In this document: positions 13,207 to 23,983 of the stretch, one piece after another
How the letters are laid out: every line of letters starts with the position of its first letter
Position numbering within the stretch: position 1 is the first letter of the stretch
NCBI GenBank assembly: GCA_014529385.2
Contig: CM043949.1
Span: forward strand, 108,373,977-108,437,976
Direction of reading: 5' to 3'
From: Adiantum capillus-veneris
Taxonomy: Eukaryota; Streptophyta; Polypodiopsida; Polypodiales; Pteridaceae
Length of the DNA stretch: 64,000 nt
Made by a program: the position numbers and the translations under genes
Notes under the pieces: generated by a model
What the model was told of the DNA's origin: nothing
What the model saw: only the letters and a program-made list of their open reading frames with translations
The model's database searches: none

Positions 13207-13228
13207 GTTAATTATCATGATTATTTAC
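13207..13228. repeat. 22-bp near-palindrome, copy 2
   Basis: GTTAATTATCATGATTATTT followed by AC is palindromic except for one mismatched pair. It sits 274 bases after copy 1 and, like it, is followed by a T-run. The sequence after it resembles that after copy 3 (GGATGCAATTTGCAACTTTG against GGACTGCATGATTTTG). Confidence 0.75.
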
Positions 13229-13500
13229 TTTTTTACCAAAAAGGATGCAATTTGCAACTTTGATCTTATGGGACCAAAGAATATGATGTCCCAAGCCCAC
13301 TAATCAAGTTTGAGCAAGTTTGAAACTCAAAAACTCAAAATCTCTTTATATCTACTATTTCAGAGTGTAAAAGCCTAAATCTGGCACCATTTCCACCCAA
13401 TGCACTCAAATGAGGCCACACTTCACTCAGAGCACCTGAATGCCATGTGTTTCAAGCATGTGATGTCAAAAATGCAAAAAGTTGGAAAAAATCCCCAGTT

Positions 13501-13522
13501 GTAAATAATCACAATTATTTAC
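13501..13522. repeat. 22-bp near-palindrome, copy 3
   Basis: GTAAATAATCACAATTATTT followed by AC keeps both arms of copy 1; only the centre differs. It starts 294 bases after copy 2. A partial relative (TTAATAATCGTGATTTTTGC) is at about 28,036-28,056 on the far side of R1. Confidence 0.75.
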
Positions 13523-13702
13523 TTTTGTTGAAAATTTTGCCTGGACTGCATGATTTTGATCTCTACATGTTTTTATGCATCTATGCATGCTCCAAAATTA
13601 ATTTGAAGCAAAATGGACATCATTTGCCAACCATTCAGACTCAGGGTATTTTAGAGCAGAATCCACAAAATTTTCTAACTTTGACACTGTATTCACCTAA
13701 CA

Positions 13703-13913
13703 GGAGCAATGCAAGCGGTTGAGAAGGCAAAGAAAAGGGTGTCTCAGAAAGATAAGCTGTAAGACTTGCCACCGTATCAGTTAGATCCAAGCTTAGTGAA
13801 GGCAACAAATGCAACCTACTTGTCTAAAGAGCAGCTTGAAGAAAACAACACCATGGTCTTCATTGAAAGATTCAAGAGTGAAGAAGGACACCAAGTAGAA
13901 TTGCAAATGCTAC
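13703..13913 (+). pseudogene. R1 coding region, 5' part
   Basis: Coding-like sequence with one stop near 13,758, then an open stretch from 13,766. The encoded text is charged and helical (YLSKEQLEENNTMVFIERF at about residues 19-37 of the open part). The frame runs directly into the G2 LTR at 13,914, where it is cut, and resumes after G2 at 23,984. No known domain was recognised. The open reading frame appears to continue into the LTR, but that part belongs to G2. Confidence 0.45.
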
Positions 13914-14484
13914 TGTGCGCTCCTTGCTGCACTGTCGAAGCAAGGGACTTGCCGATACACCGTGTACGAGCCGCAGACGGCTCCAAGCACACAACTAGTT
14001 TAACTAGTAAGCTCAAAGAGGGCAATGGTGTGTCACTCACCGCCTTATGCTCCTGCCGTAGAGGATTCCTCACCGTGAAGAAGAGGGAGACGCCGCTACG
14101 CCACGCTCAACCGCCTCGCCGCCGTCGTGCCGCCGCAACGCTCGATCGCACACACACTCTCACACTCTCTCTCTCTCTCTCTCACACACGCACACACACA
14201 AGGAGATGGTGAAGGAGAAGGTGGAGATGGAGCAAGAGCAGCTTCTATTGCACAATGAGAGAATCCGTAAAAATTAGGTTTAGTTGGCTTTTATGTGAGC
14301 TCACCCCATTCACACTTGGGCGCCCATGCTTAGCCAACTAACCCTAGCATGTTCGTGTTAGAGTGCGCCTCTCATCGGCGATCACTCTACCTTTCCCTAT
14401 TGGATCGACAAGCCCGGTGCCTGACTCTACTTAAATAAATAATACGGTTACAGTGTCCGTGGTAGGCGATAGGGTTTCCGTGAG
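13914..14484 (-). repeat. G2 3' LTR, truncated
   Basis: Begins TGTGCGCTCC (LTR end, CA on the minus strand) and matches the G2 right LTR and both G5 LTRs. The outer edge with TGTTAACCCTCGTGG is missing: similarity stops at CCGTGAG (14,484) and jumps into the 3' non-coding module. Contains a CA/CT microsatellite at about 14,150-14,200. Confidence 0.92.
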
Positions 14485-15492
14485 TACAAATAAATTGCAC
14501 TTTGAGTAAATTAATTAATCAAGAGTTTTGAGCTTATGGGTGAGTCTATCAATTAGTTAGCTATGACTAAGGTTAAAACAACTACTCTAGTACTAGCTAA
14601 GCTAAGAAGATTATCTAAATGCAAGATTCCCTAATTATGCTATTCAGCTTTGATTAGCCAACTCGCTCTCACAACTGCAAACAAAATCTTGAAATGTTAA
14701 CTGTAAGCTCAATGGAAGTCTTTTAATTTCTTTTTTTTAAAAAAAAATACTTTTTTACTTTGGGTCACAATCATGTGACGTGTGTGCTTATTTTGTATGT
14801 CCGGGGTTTTTTGCTTCTCAAGGGAAAGCGCCCACACTGGGAACCTCTAGGTCTCTAGTACCATAGACGATACATGTGAGTGAAGTACCAATTCAAGCCA
14901 GGATTTCTCTTCCAGCGTAAGTTTTTCATTTGTGGCACTTATGTTTTTTTTTTTTTGCTTCCATTTCCTTGGTATTCGCACTAGTGTTTTTTGTTGTTTG
15001 AGTGAGCAAGCCTTTCTCTGCCTAAAACATTCCTAAGGTCTCAAATACTCGGATAATTTTATTAGCTAGGCCTAGTGGTCAAGTAAATGAGTTAACCTAA
15101 AGTCACGGTCTCCTAATCTCCAGGCTCATCCATAAGATTAAACTGGAATTCAATCAACTTAAGCAAAGACAAATTTATACATCTATAATGGCAGATAACA
15201 TCATAACTATTGCACTCAAACAAAGAATGAAAAATCATTATTAGCAATTACACATATCCACCAACATGAATCATGGAAAGTAGTACACCTGGAGGTATGG
15301 AGTGGCTCATTTCGTTGAAGCAGATGTCCTCAGCCATGTGGATGGAGATCCATATAAGTCCTACCTAACACATCCAAAAACAGGCACTATACCTCTAGGA
15401 GGCATGTCAGTGTGAAAAATTAAAACTCCTAAAAAACAAACTCAAAACACAATCTAGACCCCTAACCTACCTATCTGTCACCCCTTTTAGAA
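14485..15492 (-). other. G2 3' non-coding module
   Basis: About 1 kb without coding frames, lying between the 140-codon ORF and the LTR. It is closely matched by G5 at 51,148-52,155 and, more diverged, by G3 at 31,970-33,000. The polypurine tract expected at its LTR-side end has been deleted in this copy. Confidence 0.8.
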
Positions 15493-15915
15493 TCAAGGAA
15501 AGAGGATATTATATAAACCGGGTGGCCACCCTAAGGCTAGGCCTCTATCCTCATCATCTAGATAAATAAAATCATTGTCCGTGAGGCCATAGTCTTCCTC
15601 GGTCTCTATTAGTTCCTCTTCATCATCCTCTTGTGTAAGCATGCTAATCAAGAACCTCGCGATGCATGGATACTCATCTTGTGCAAAAGAATAAGCATGT
15701 GCCATTGGAGACACATTCGCTACTGGGTATGGATCACTAGTTAGCCATAGACGTATCAGCCATTCTAACTCCTCAAAATTTCTCTCACATGCAAGGATCT
15801 CTATCAAATCCCATTCGCAAGAAAGTATAGGGTAGCATATGTAGAACACTTGAGGAAAAGACAAAGGGTACCTTTCATCAAAAATAGAAGTGCATGCCTC
15901 TGGTGAAGTAGCCAT
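15493..15915 (-). CDS. G2 acidic 140-aa 3' ORF, function unknown
   Basis: An intact ORF starting at ATG (15,913-15,915), giving a 140-residue protein. It matches the G5 ORF at 50,725-51,147 at nearly every residue. The N-terminal two thirds are mixed aromatic/hydrophobic (FYICYPILSCEW); the C-terminal third is strongly acidic (EDDEEELIETEEDY) and ends in a Trp-Pro-Pro-Gly-Leu-Tyr segment. No signal peptide or membrane span stands out. In G2 it directly follows the 3.16 kb deletion point, yet its frame is undamaged. It could be an accessory protein of the element or a captured host sequence. I recognise no family. Confidence 0.6.
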   Translation of the reverse strand: MATSPEACTSIFDERYPLSFPQVFYICYPILSCEWDLIEILACERNFEELEWLIRLWLTSDPYPVANVSPMAHAYSFAQDEYPCIARFLISMLTQEDDEEELIETEEDYGLTDNDFIYLDDEDRGLALGWPPGLYNILFP

Positions 15916-15939
15916 TTCTGACAAGACAGATTGATTTGG

Positions 15940-18429
15940 TTAGGCTTCTCGCTCTGTAGTGGTGTAGTTCCTTTCAGCATCGTTCAATTGACGGCTTGCA
16001 AAGCTAATGGGATAGTCCAATTTATGTTCTCCTAGTTGAGTGAGAACACACCCAATAGCAAAGTTTGATGCATCAATATGCACATGGAAAATGACATCCC
16101 AGTTAGGTGTCCTTAAAATTGGAGCACTTGCTAGTGTTTTCTTCAATTGTTCATAGGCCTGGTCACACTCTTCAGTCCATTTAAATTCAATGAGAAGCTT
16201 GTACAAAGGACGTGCTATCTCAACGAAAAATAAAATAAACCGTCGATAATATCCCACGTGTCCCATGAACCTTTGAACTCCCTTGTAATTGGTTGGTGGT
16301 GGTAACTCTAGAATTACTTTAATTTTGCTCTCATCGGTTGAGATACCATTCTTGGATACTATATGCCCTAAAATAACTCCATGCTTGACCCAAAATTGGC
16401 ATTTGAACAGGTTCAATGTGATACGATATAACCTACACTTTTCAAACACCTTCTGCAAACATGATAGATGTTCTTTCCAAGAAGAGTAAACACAAAGGTC
16501 GTCTAAGAAAGCTTCACAAAACTCTCTCAAATATTCTTTAAAAGCAGTGTTTATTAATCGTTGGAATGTAGCAGGGGCATTTGTTAAGCCAAAAGCCATC
16601 ACACGAAATGCAAACACGCCAAATTCTGTGATGAAGGCAGTTTTAGCTTGGTCCTCTAGCGCTATCGTGATTTGGTTGTAGCCTGAGTACCCATCTAGAA
16701 AGCTATAAGCTTCCTTGCCTGCAACTCTTTCGAGTACATGTTCGGAATATGGTAGGGGGTAATGGTCTCTTCTAGTAGCTGCATTAACTTTTTTGAGGTC
16801 CACGCACACCCTGAGTTTCCCATTCTTTTTTGGCACGATAACTATTGGAGACACCCATTCAGAGTGTTCAATAGGACATATGAACCCACATTTGATAAGA
16901 TTTTCTAGTTCTTCTTGAATGATCTTTGCGTACTTAGGATTCATCGGGTAGGGTCTTTGTTGTACGGGCTTCGCAGTGTTAATCATAGGGATTGTATGTT
17001 GGACCACAGAAGGTGGAACACCTTGCATATCATGGTATGTCCAAGCGAATATGTCCTTGAATTCCTTGAGAAGCTCTTTGAGGACCGCCTCTTCAACTTC
17101 TGTGAGGTCTTGGGCAATAAAAACAGGTTTTGATTCTTCACCGTGGTCAGCTAATTCTATTTCTTTAACTATTACCGGACCATCATAGATTCCATTATTC
17201 CCATCGATAGGTATTCTTTGGGCTTTTGTGTACACAACCTTTGCTTCCCCTGTGGTGTAAGATTTGAAATGTTCTGGTGCAGGATGCAAGTCTGTGGATT
17301 CTGGTTGTGCTTTGGTTGGTGCTTCCATTTCTGCTTTCTTGTGTTGTCGAGCTAACTCTTGGTTTTGATGCTTCCTTGCAGTGCGGCTCAACTTTGGCTT
17401 GTCTATGATCTCTAATTGGGCTATGTCATGGGGTCGTGGTCTACACCACATAACATTTTGGAGATATTCACCCCAATTGTCTACCAATTTTCGATGAGCA
17501 TCACATGCCCCTATATAACTGAGCCATTCTGCTGAGGATCTCTTCTTTTTTATCCTAGCACGTACATTGGCTCGATATCGACGCCTCTTAAGGTTTTTCT
17601 TTTTCTTATTTGAGACCTGCTTTTGATTTGCATTTAGATCTGGCTCACTAAAGGAGTCCTCGTTGGTGTCCTCTTCACTCTCGGGGAAGCTATCATCGGT
17701 TGATGTGCTCGGTCCTTCCGAATGTTTTGACTCTGAACTTGCTCCACTCTCTAATTCATGAGATTCAGAATCCGTTTCACTCTGGGAGTCAGTGTCCAAG
17801 TCGTGTTGGTCAAAGTCTTGTATTGAGCTATCGGTGTCACTGTCAGATTGGTCCACAATTGCCCTTCCCTTAGAAGATGCATGTATGGCACTTATCATGT
17901 TCAGAGGTGCAATTTGTGGTACCTCTTCCCCCTCTGGTGTGACCCAAGTGGTTCCTCTATTTCCCCAGGTATCTATGGTTGCAGCTAGGTGTACCCAGTC
18001 TACGTTGTCTGATTCCGTCATACCCGGTAACACATCCATGTAAGGAGAATCTTGGCCAATGTCTGTATCCTTCTTACAAGTGTAACAATATTGTAGTGGG
18101 GCCGAGTGAACTGTGGTGTCAGAGCGATGATCAATAATGGTTTTACTCCCTAAGGGGTGTACCTTACCAGTCACCAAATCCACTCTAAGGACAGAGTCTT
18201 GGAATTGCAAATAGACATGATTTTTAGACCAATCATGAACCATTTGTGCTTCCCTCATGAATGGTCGTCCTAAAATCATTTCATATGACATAAGGTGTTT
18301 AGAGAAATCCATTACAATGAACGTATGTCGTACCTTGTGTCCTAGAACTTTGATCTTAAGATCCTTGAGCATCCCCATAGGTTTGGCTATGGTACCATTT
18401 GCCATCTTTATCACAATTGTTAGTAACAC
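15940..18429 (-). pseudogene. G2 protease C-terminus, reverse transcriptase and partial RNase H
   Basis: An uninterrupted frame of 829 codons. In order: protease C-terminal part (YEMILGRPFMREAQM), a long acidic then lysine-rich linker (NKKKKNLKRRRYRANVRARI), reverse transcriptase (KKNGKLRVCVDLKKVNAATR, SFLDGYSGYNQ, AFGLTNAPATFQRL, catalytic FLDD in EAFLDDLCVYS) and the start of RNase H (FHVHIDASNFAIGCVL, YTTTERE). It stops where the 3.16 kb deletion joins RNase H to the region before the 3' ORF. The first residue of the open frame is not a real start: a one-base insertion near 18,415 separates it from the upstream protease segment. RT active-site residues are intact, but integrase is gone. 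Confidence 0.9.
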
Positions 18430-20683
18430 TGAGGCGGGGTTTTCCCATGGATTCCCAACAATCTTTTGTAACTATGCTAACTCCCGCACCACCATCAAGA
18501 ATTCCCTTTATAGTTAATCCCTTGGTAGTGATGGGTAGGGTCGCATTAGACTCGTCGCCTTCAAAATACTGCCCTAATTCGTTAATGGGTACCTCGATCA
18601 CAGACTCGTGTCCATCTAAGTCAAGTGATTGCACATGATTTTCCTCATCAATCATAATCGAGTCAGGCCTATTTGGTTGCGCAAACTGCGGTAATCCCGT
18701 TCGTAGCTCTCCGTTAAGGAATGCTCGAAGTGCAAGGAATAACTCAGGATCTCCATACAGCTTTGCTATGATCGTGGTTCGGACCTCAGAAGACATGAAG
18801 TCCACTAGTTTGGCAACATTCATTGGCGTTTTGCAGGGTGTAGGTCCTTGACTAGGAACTGGTGAGGATGGAATCTCATATTCCTCAATGGGATTAGGTA
18901 TTCCTTCATTAAACATCCTTTCCAACAAAAAAGGTGTATGCTCACTTTCTGATGTCCTGTCCTCACTCCCTTCTTGGATGATACTAGATATGGCTAACGG
19001 TCTATGGTTCATGTGGGGTGGGTGAACTTGCGTAGGAAACACTGCGTCATGAATTTTGACATGCATGGGTTCTGGTTCTAGTTTCCTTTGAGTCTCCTCC
19101 ACTAAACCTCTTAGATGTCTCACTTGCTCAATCTCGTCTACTTGGTTTGGGTACGTCCCAATCTTCTTTTTACGATTCTTCCCTTTTTGCCCCTGCGGTT
19201 TATCTTGGGGGTCTTGGATTGGATTTGGAAACACTTGTGGTGTTTTCAGAGGCTCTTTATGGTTTTCTCTTATTCGGTTTTCATTTGGTTCCATGTTACG
19301 GTTTTCTTTGTCGGTCTTTCCCTTTGTGGCATTGGTTCTAGTTTCCATTGTCTCGATTGAATCTGAATCATCCTCGAGGTCATTCATATACACGGGGTCA
19401 TCTCCTGTTCCTATGTTTGTTTTGGGACTTGGCTTTGAATTTCCTGTATTCTGCGACCTCTTCCTCCGTGTCTTCTTTTTCTTTGCTTGGATAACTGACG
19501 CGGTATCTCTCTCTTCGAGGATATGGCCTGGCCCTTGAAGCATGGACCGTGTAATCGCATAACCGGGTGCGACGGGTGGTATTGGCGATGTCACACTAGC
19601 AATTTCGACCAAATTTAGGGGTGTGATTTTAGGTGCATTTGGGTTATAGGGGCATTGGGCAATCAAGTGATCTATGCCACAACGATTACATGTGAGTATT
19701 GGCATTGCAGATGTGCTCCCTTGATTCATTTGCATCTGTGCAGCATTCTTTTGCAGCCTAATAGGGCATTTTGTTGCCCGATGTGGTCCACCACACTCGT
19801 AGCATTGAAGAGGTGGCCTCCTAGCATGGGTGTTGATATTTTGACCTCTGGATGCGAGAGCAGCAGCTTGATAAACCGGCTTGACTTGCCCCCAACAATC
19901 TTCCATGTAGTATATAGGACACTCTTCCAATGTATCAAGTCCGTAGGCAATACTAGTGTCTATTTCCTCCTCACAGCCATCTGCATAAGCATTTGATGGC
20001 TCGCAACTCACTTGGTTCATAGGGGCGACTCTTGGATGCGGGGGCTGCGGTCCTAGCACAGGAGGTGGTAGCGCTGTAGCTTGTACAACAGTTTGAGATC
20101 TAGGGACCATGTGTTGCGGTAGTTTCTCAACAGGTGGAGCAGGCATGAATACAGGAGCTCGAGGCGCATCCGTCCAGGCTACAGGTGGTCTATTTGCCAT
20201 CATACGTTTGATCATTAAACAATCCTTAGCTTGGTGACCATACCTACCACATGCGTTGCAAGTTCCATTAAATTTTACTCTAAACGTAGGGCACTCACTA
20301 GTGCTATGTGGACCTAAGCAAATGGAACACCATTGTTGCTCCCTTCTTGGATACATGTGACTATTTTGAGGGGGTCGATTATCCTTAAGAGACTCTTGGA
20401 TTGCCTTGGTGAGGTCTGTCAAGAAGGTCTCAAATACCTTTGGCTCATTGACAATGGGCTTTGCAGTCATGGGTTCATACTCAATGGCCTTTGAGCTAGT
20501 GGATCTCGTGTCAGTAGACACCCTCATGCCTGCTATCATCAAGTTGTCCTCTAATTGGATTGCATTGGCAATGACATCTTCCCAGGTTGTGATACCTCTA
20601 ATCACTAGTCCATTATAGATTCCTTCATTCCTCAACCCTCGAATGAATCGATCAAGGCAGTTGGTTATTGTTGAAGCGCTCAT
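18356..20683 (-). pseudogene. G2 gag C-terminus, linker and protease N-terminus
   Basis: An open frame of 775 codons entered by a one-base insertion near 20,665 and left by another near 18,415. Four zinc-knuckle motifs are visible: WCSICLGPHSTSEC, CNACGRYGHQAKDC (canonical CX2CX4HX4C), CYECGGPHRATKC and CNRCGIDHLIAQC. After a lysine-rich and acidic linker comes the first protease domain, with ILDGGAGVSIVTKD. Here the usual Ser/Thr after the catalytic Asp is Gly. The ORF start has no biological meaning; translation would have entered from the gag start at 22,385. Confidence 0.88.
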
Positions 20684-22385
20684 TTACAGGGCAGCGAGAC
20701 TTTAAGTGCTTTAGACGACTAATGAAGTCCCTTACTGACTCTCCTTCCTTACGTTCGGCCTTCTGTAGCTGAGATGCTACACCCCAAAGCACACCTTCTC
20801 GTATGTACTCCTTTAGAAACAACCTTCGAAGGGTAGGGTAGATTGTTTTCTCGTCCACCCTTAGGGTTCTATACCAATCTCCAGCCTTCCCACTTAATGT
20901 CAAGCTTAAGGCATTGCACTTATGTAGTTCGTTGCGTTCCCCTAAGGAATCACATACTTGTTGAAACACTTCAATGTGTTTTCTAGCATCTTCGTCCCCA
21001 TTGAATTTTTGCGTGAGTTTGGCAATTTGTACTACCTTACTTCTAGGCTCTCTATCAGATGCATGACCCATATTTTCCGCGATAGATCGACCTATGGTTT
21101 GAGCAAACGCTGCCAAGTCACCTATGTGAGGAGGCAGGGCCGGTGGAGGTACTCTTGGAATCATATGTGGGAGAGGGATGGGTACCGGTCTTGGCATATG
21201 TGTGGATGATGCAGGATATGGAACATAACCGGGCATAGGTCCACTCGGATAAGGGCTAGGGAGCGGCACTCGAGGAGCATAAGCAAGTGATACAATTGGA
21301 GGTGTGGGGGCCATGTGTGCATAAGGGGCTAGAGGCACATACGGTCGAGGCCCCATATTAGGTACTACGACACTAGGTAGTGGCACTGCGCTAACCGTAG
21401 ATATCATCGGTACATTCTCTGTCAGGCTTATCCTTGGAGTGAGCACTGTGTTTTCCTTAATAGAGGGTTGAGCCAAGTTAGGGAAGCTAAAGTTGTCACT
21501 CGGAGGCTCAGATTGCATAGAGACCCTAGGTGAAATGACGTAAGATGGGTCCATGGGGCTCATTAGAGGAGTCTCCATTTGTGATAGAGTAGGCTGTTGA
21601 GCCTTGCTTGTATCCATAAATCTCATGGGGCCAGTTGAGAGTATATTTACCCCTCGGTTTTTCCTTTCTGATTGAATAATGCCATGGCTAACATTACAAA
21701 TCATTTTCTGTTGATCTTCGATGCTCGTGGCACTAGAGGTGGATTGTACAATCTCTATCCATCGTACATGGTAGGCGTGGCCAGAGTGTAGATCCGTCAA
21801 TACCTCAGTGTGGAGGTCGTATGTCCAATGATCATTAATGAACAATCCTTCTAGAGTCGACGTGTTAACGGTTTCTTGTGAGGTAGAAGCAATGTTGCTC
21901 CCCGTGGTTTTACTTGTCACCAGCGGTACTCTAGAGGGAACTTCTGAAGGAGGCAGCTCAACAGGGCCTTCTTGGTAAGAAGTTGGCAGGATATCCACAT
22001 GGACACTCTTTGGGGGTGTGGGGTCCATGTGCGATGTGAAAGGAGAGTCCACTTCCCCACCCCCTTCGTGTGCTTCATTTGCATCAGGTTTCGAGCGAGT
22101 AGCTCTACCTAATGTTTCCATGAAACGGCTAAACATACTAGTACTAGGCTGTGGAGCTTCGGGAGGTGCATGGCCTTCTCTCTCAGTGGTTTGGGTAGGG
22201 TATGCTTCCATGATTTCTGAGTCGGAGGAGGAATCACTAGCGGCTATTTTATGGTCTTGGGTGGAGCTACCTTGGGTCCCCGCTGAGGGTCTAGAGCCTA
22301 TCGTGGATGGGTAATGGGTGTCCGTATGAACAGAGGCACCCTCAATATGCTCGTGTTCTAGCACCTGCCCAGAGCGTAAGTGCAT
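20652..22385 (-). pseudogene. G2 gag N-terminal and capsid region
   Basis: Starts at ATG (22,383-22,385; MHLRSGQVLEHEH), the same start as in G5. The first 430 residues are low-complexity, rich in Ser, Pro and Thr. The retrotrans_gag capsid domain follows (AKLTQKFNGDEDARKHIEVF, GKAGDWYRTLRVDE, ERKEGESVRDFISRLKHLK). It ends by frameshift near 20,665, where a single extra C relative to G5 shifts the frame. The protein would form the particle shell. The long low-complexity N-terminus is unusual for a Ty3-type gag. Confidence 0.9.
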
Positions 22386-23371
22386 GTGCTTTTGATACCC
22401 TAAGGTGTCAAAAAGCTGCTCTAGGAGGCCTTGTGACTAGTTTTTAGCGTGTTTTTTGTTTGTTTTTTTGCTAGATTTTTTAGAGCGTGTCGTGGAATGG
22501 GCCATGTGATAGCTCGAAACGAGCGTATCGGTCAGAGGGTCGTGCCGTGCTTTACAGCCCTCCGTTTGGTCACTCTATGCCCTCGGAATCCCTAAAACTG
22601 TCAATTTCCAGTAGGGAACTAGGCCCAAACTAGAAAGTCTAAGGGTGCAAGTGGGAAGAGAAGGGAGGAGAGTGGAGGACTTGTCCCACATGCTCTCATT
22701 CTCTCTTGAGGGAGTAGGGTATATATATAAGAGTGAGTCTAGTATATATCATAGGACTGAGGCCTGGGCCTGGGCTTGGGCTTGGGCTTGGGGAATTGAT
22801 CCCGATCTCGATCTACCTTTTATACAGACCAACCAACCCGTACGTTTTTATAACTCACGTTTTTTATTTTCGAAAATTTAACCTCCCACTCACTCGCGTT
22901 TTTATTTTTCGGATTTTTTTTTTCACTTCTTTTTTCAATTTTTTTTTCTTCTTTTTTTTGAGATATTATTCGGTACGCGTTTTGGTGCGCGTTGACCTCA
23001 CCTACCTATTTACTGTCCCACCTACCTACTGACCTGCTAATCAGTGGTTCACCTAATTACTAACCTACTTAATTAACTAACTGTGCGCCTAACTGTGCAT
23101 CAACCAGAAAACACAGAAAATGTAGAAATTGAAACTTGACAGAACTGTGCAGTGAAAACAAAGAAAACGCAAAAAACGCAAGAAATGCTAACTGTGTGAC
23201 TAATGCTAACTGTGTGCAAACAGAAAAACAGAATTTTGCTAACTGTCTAACTAATACTAAATGTACGCAGCAGAAAAACAGAAAATGCTAACTTCCTCTC
23301 CCTCCTCTTTCCTACTGCAAACCACTCATACAAGAAGCACAAAGTTCCTCTTGGGCTTAGTGCAGGGCTAT
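22386..23371 (-). other. G2 untranslated leader
   Basis: About 1 kb between PBS and gag start with no coding frame. It holds a short hexamer repeat (GGGCTT)n at about 22,757-22,791 with more copies than the G5 leader at 40,697-40,715, T-rich tracts near 22,900-22,960 and repeated CTAACTGTG phrases near 23,090-23,260. Leaders of this length usually carry packaging and translation signals; none can be assigned here. Confidence 0.7.
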
Positions 23372-23389
23372 TCTCCGGCAGCGGCGCCA
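23372..23389 (-). promoter_or_regulatory. G2 primer-binding site, tRNA-Asp type
   Basis: On the minus strand this reads TGGCGCCGCTGCCGGAGA, four bases inside the LTR. It matches the complement of the 3' end of plant tRNA-Asp(GTC) with two differences, one shared with G5. It primes minus-strand DNA synthesis. Confidence 0.88.
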
Positions 23390-23393
23390 AAAA

Positions 23394-23983
23394 TGTGCGC
23401 TCCTTGCCGCACTGTCGAAGCAAGGGACTTGCCGATACACCGTGTACGAGCCGCAGACGGCTCCAAGCACACAACTAGTTTAACTAGTAAGCTCAAAGAG
23501 GGCAATGGTGTGTCACTCACCGCCTTATGCTCCTGCCGTAGAGGATTCCTCGCCGTGAAGAAGAGGGAGATGCTGCTACGCCGCGCTCAACCGCCTCGCC
23601 GCCGTCGTGCCGCCGCAACGCTCTATCGCACACACACTCTCACACACTCTCTCTCTCTCTCTCTCTCTCACACGCACACACACAAGGAGATGGTGAAGGA
23701 GAAGGTGGAGATGGAGCAAGAGCAACTTCTATTGCACAATGAGAGAATCAGTAAAAATTAGGTTTAGTTGGCTTTTATGTGAGCTCACCCCATTCACACT
23801 TGGGCGCCCATGCTTAGCGAACTAACCCTAGCATGTTCGTGTTAGAGTGCGCCTCTCATCGGCGATCACTCTACCTTTCCCTATTGGACCGACAAGCCCG
23901 ATGCCTGACTCTACTTAAATAAATAATACGGTTACAGTGTCTGTCGTAGGCGATAGGGTGTCCGTGAGCCACGAGGGTTAACA
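23394..23983 (-). repeat. G2 5' LTR
   Basis: 590 bp, bounded by TGTGCGC and GTTAACA on the plus strand, so TG...CA on the minus strand. It is the complete LTR of this copy and holds the promoter and processing signals. An antisense ORF of about 160 codons over the GC-rich part occurs in all four LTRs and is not treated as a gene. Confidence 0.93.

Larger units (their letters stand above)
13914..23983 (-). mobile_element. G2: Ty3/gypsy LTR retrotransposon, deletion derivative of the G5 family
   Basis: Both LTRs, a PBS, gag, protease, RT, part of RNase H and the 140-codon 3' ORF are present on the minus strand. The flanking 5-mers GCTAC (13,909-13,913) and ACTAC (23,984-23,988) differ at one base and are read as a slightly mutated target duplication. 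Compared with G5, G2 lacks about 3.16 kb (G5 47,536-50,695: rest of RNase H, all of integrase, second protease-like domain and WVPK region), and it also lacks about 227 bp at the 3' end, including the polypurine tract. Two single-base insertions break the frame. It cannot move by itself. The two LTRs differ at about a dozen positions by eye. Confidence 0.92.

Noticed and set aside
16289..18517. Plus-strand ORFs over the G2 pol region, and the corresponding minus-strand ORFs in G5
   Set aside because: Shadows of the conserved pol reading frame in the opposite strand.
22757..22791. GGGCTT hexamer run as a telomere-like repeat
   Set aside because: The plant telomere repeat is TTTAGGG; this is a short leader repeat also seen in G5.
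23261..23761. 166-codon ORF across the G2 5' LTR (also at 13,766-14,212, 39,724-40,221, 52,655-53,026)
   Set aside because: Lies antisense to transcription of the element inside the LTR; present in all copies only because the LTR is repeated and GC-rich. No domain and the ends depend on the microsatellite.
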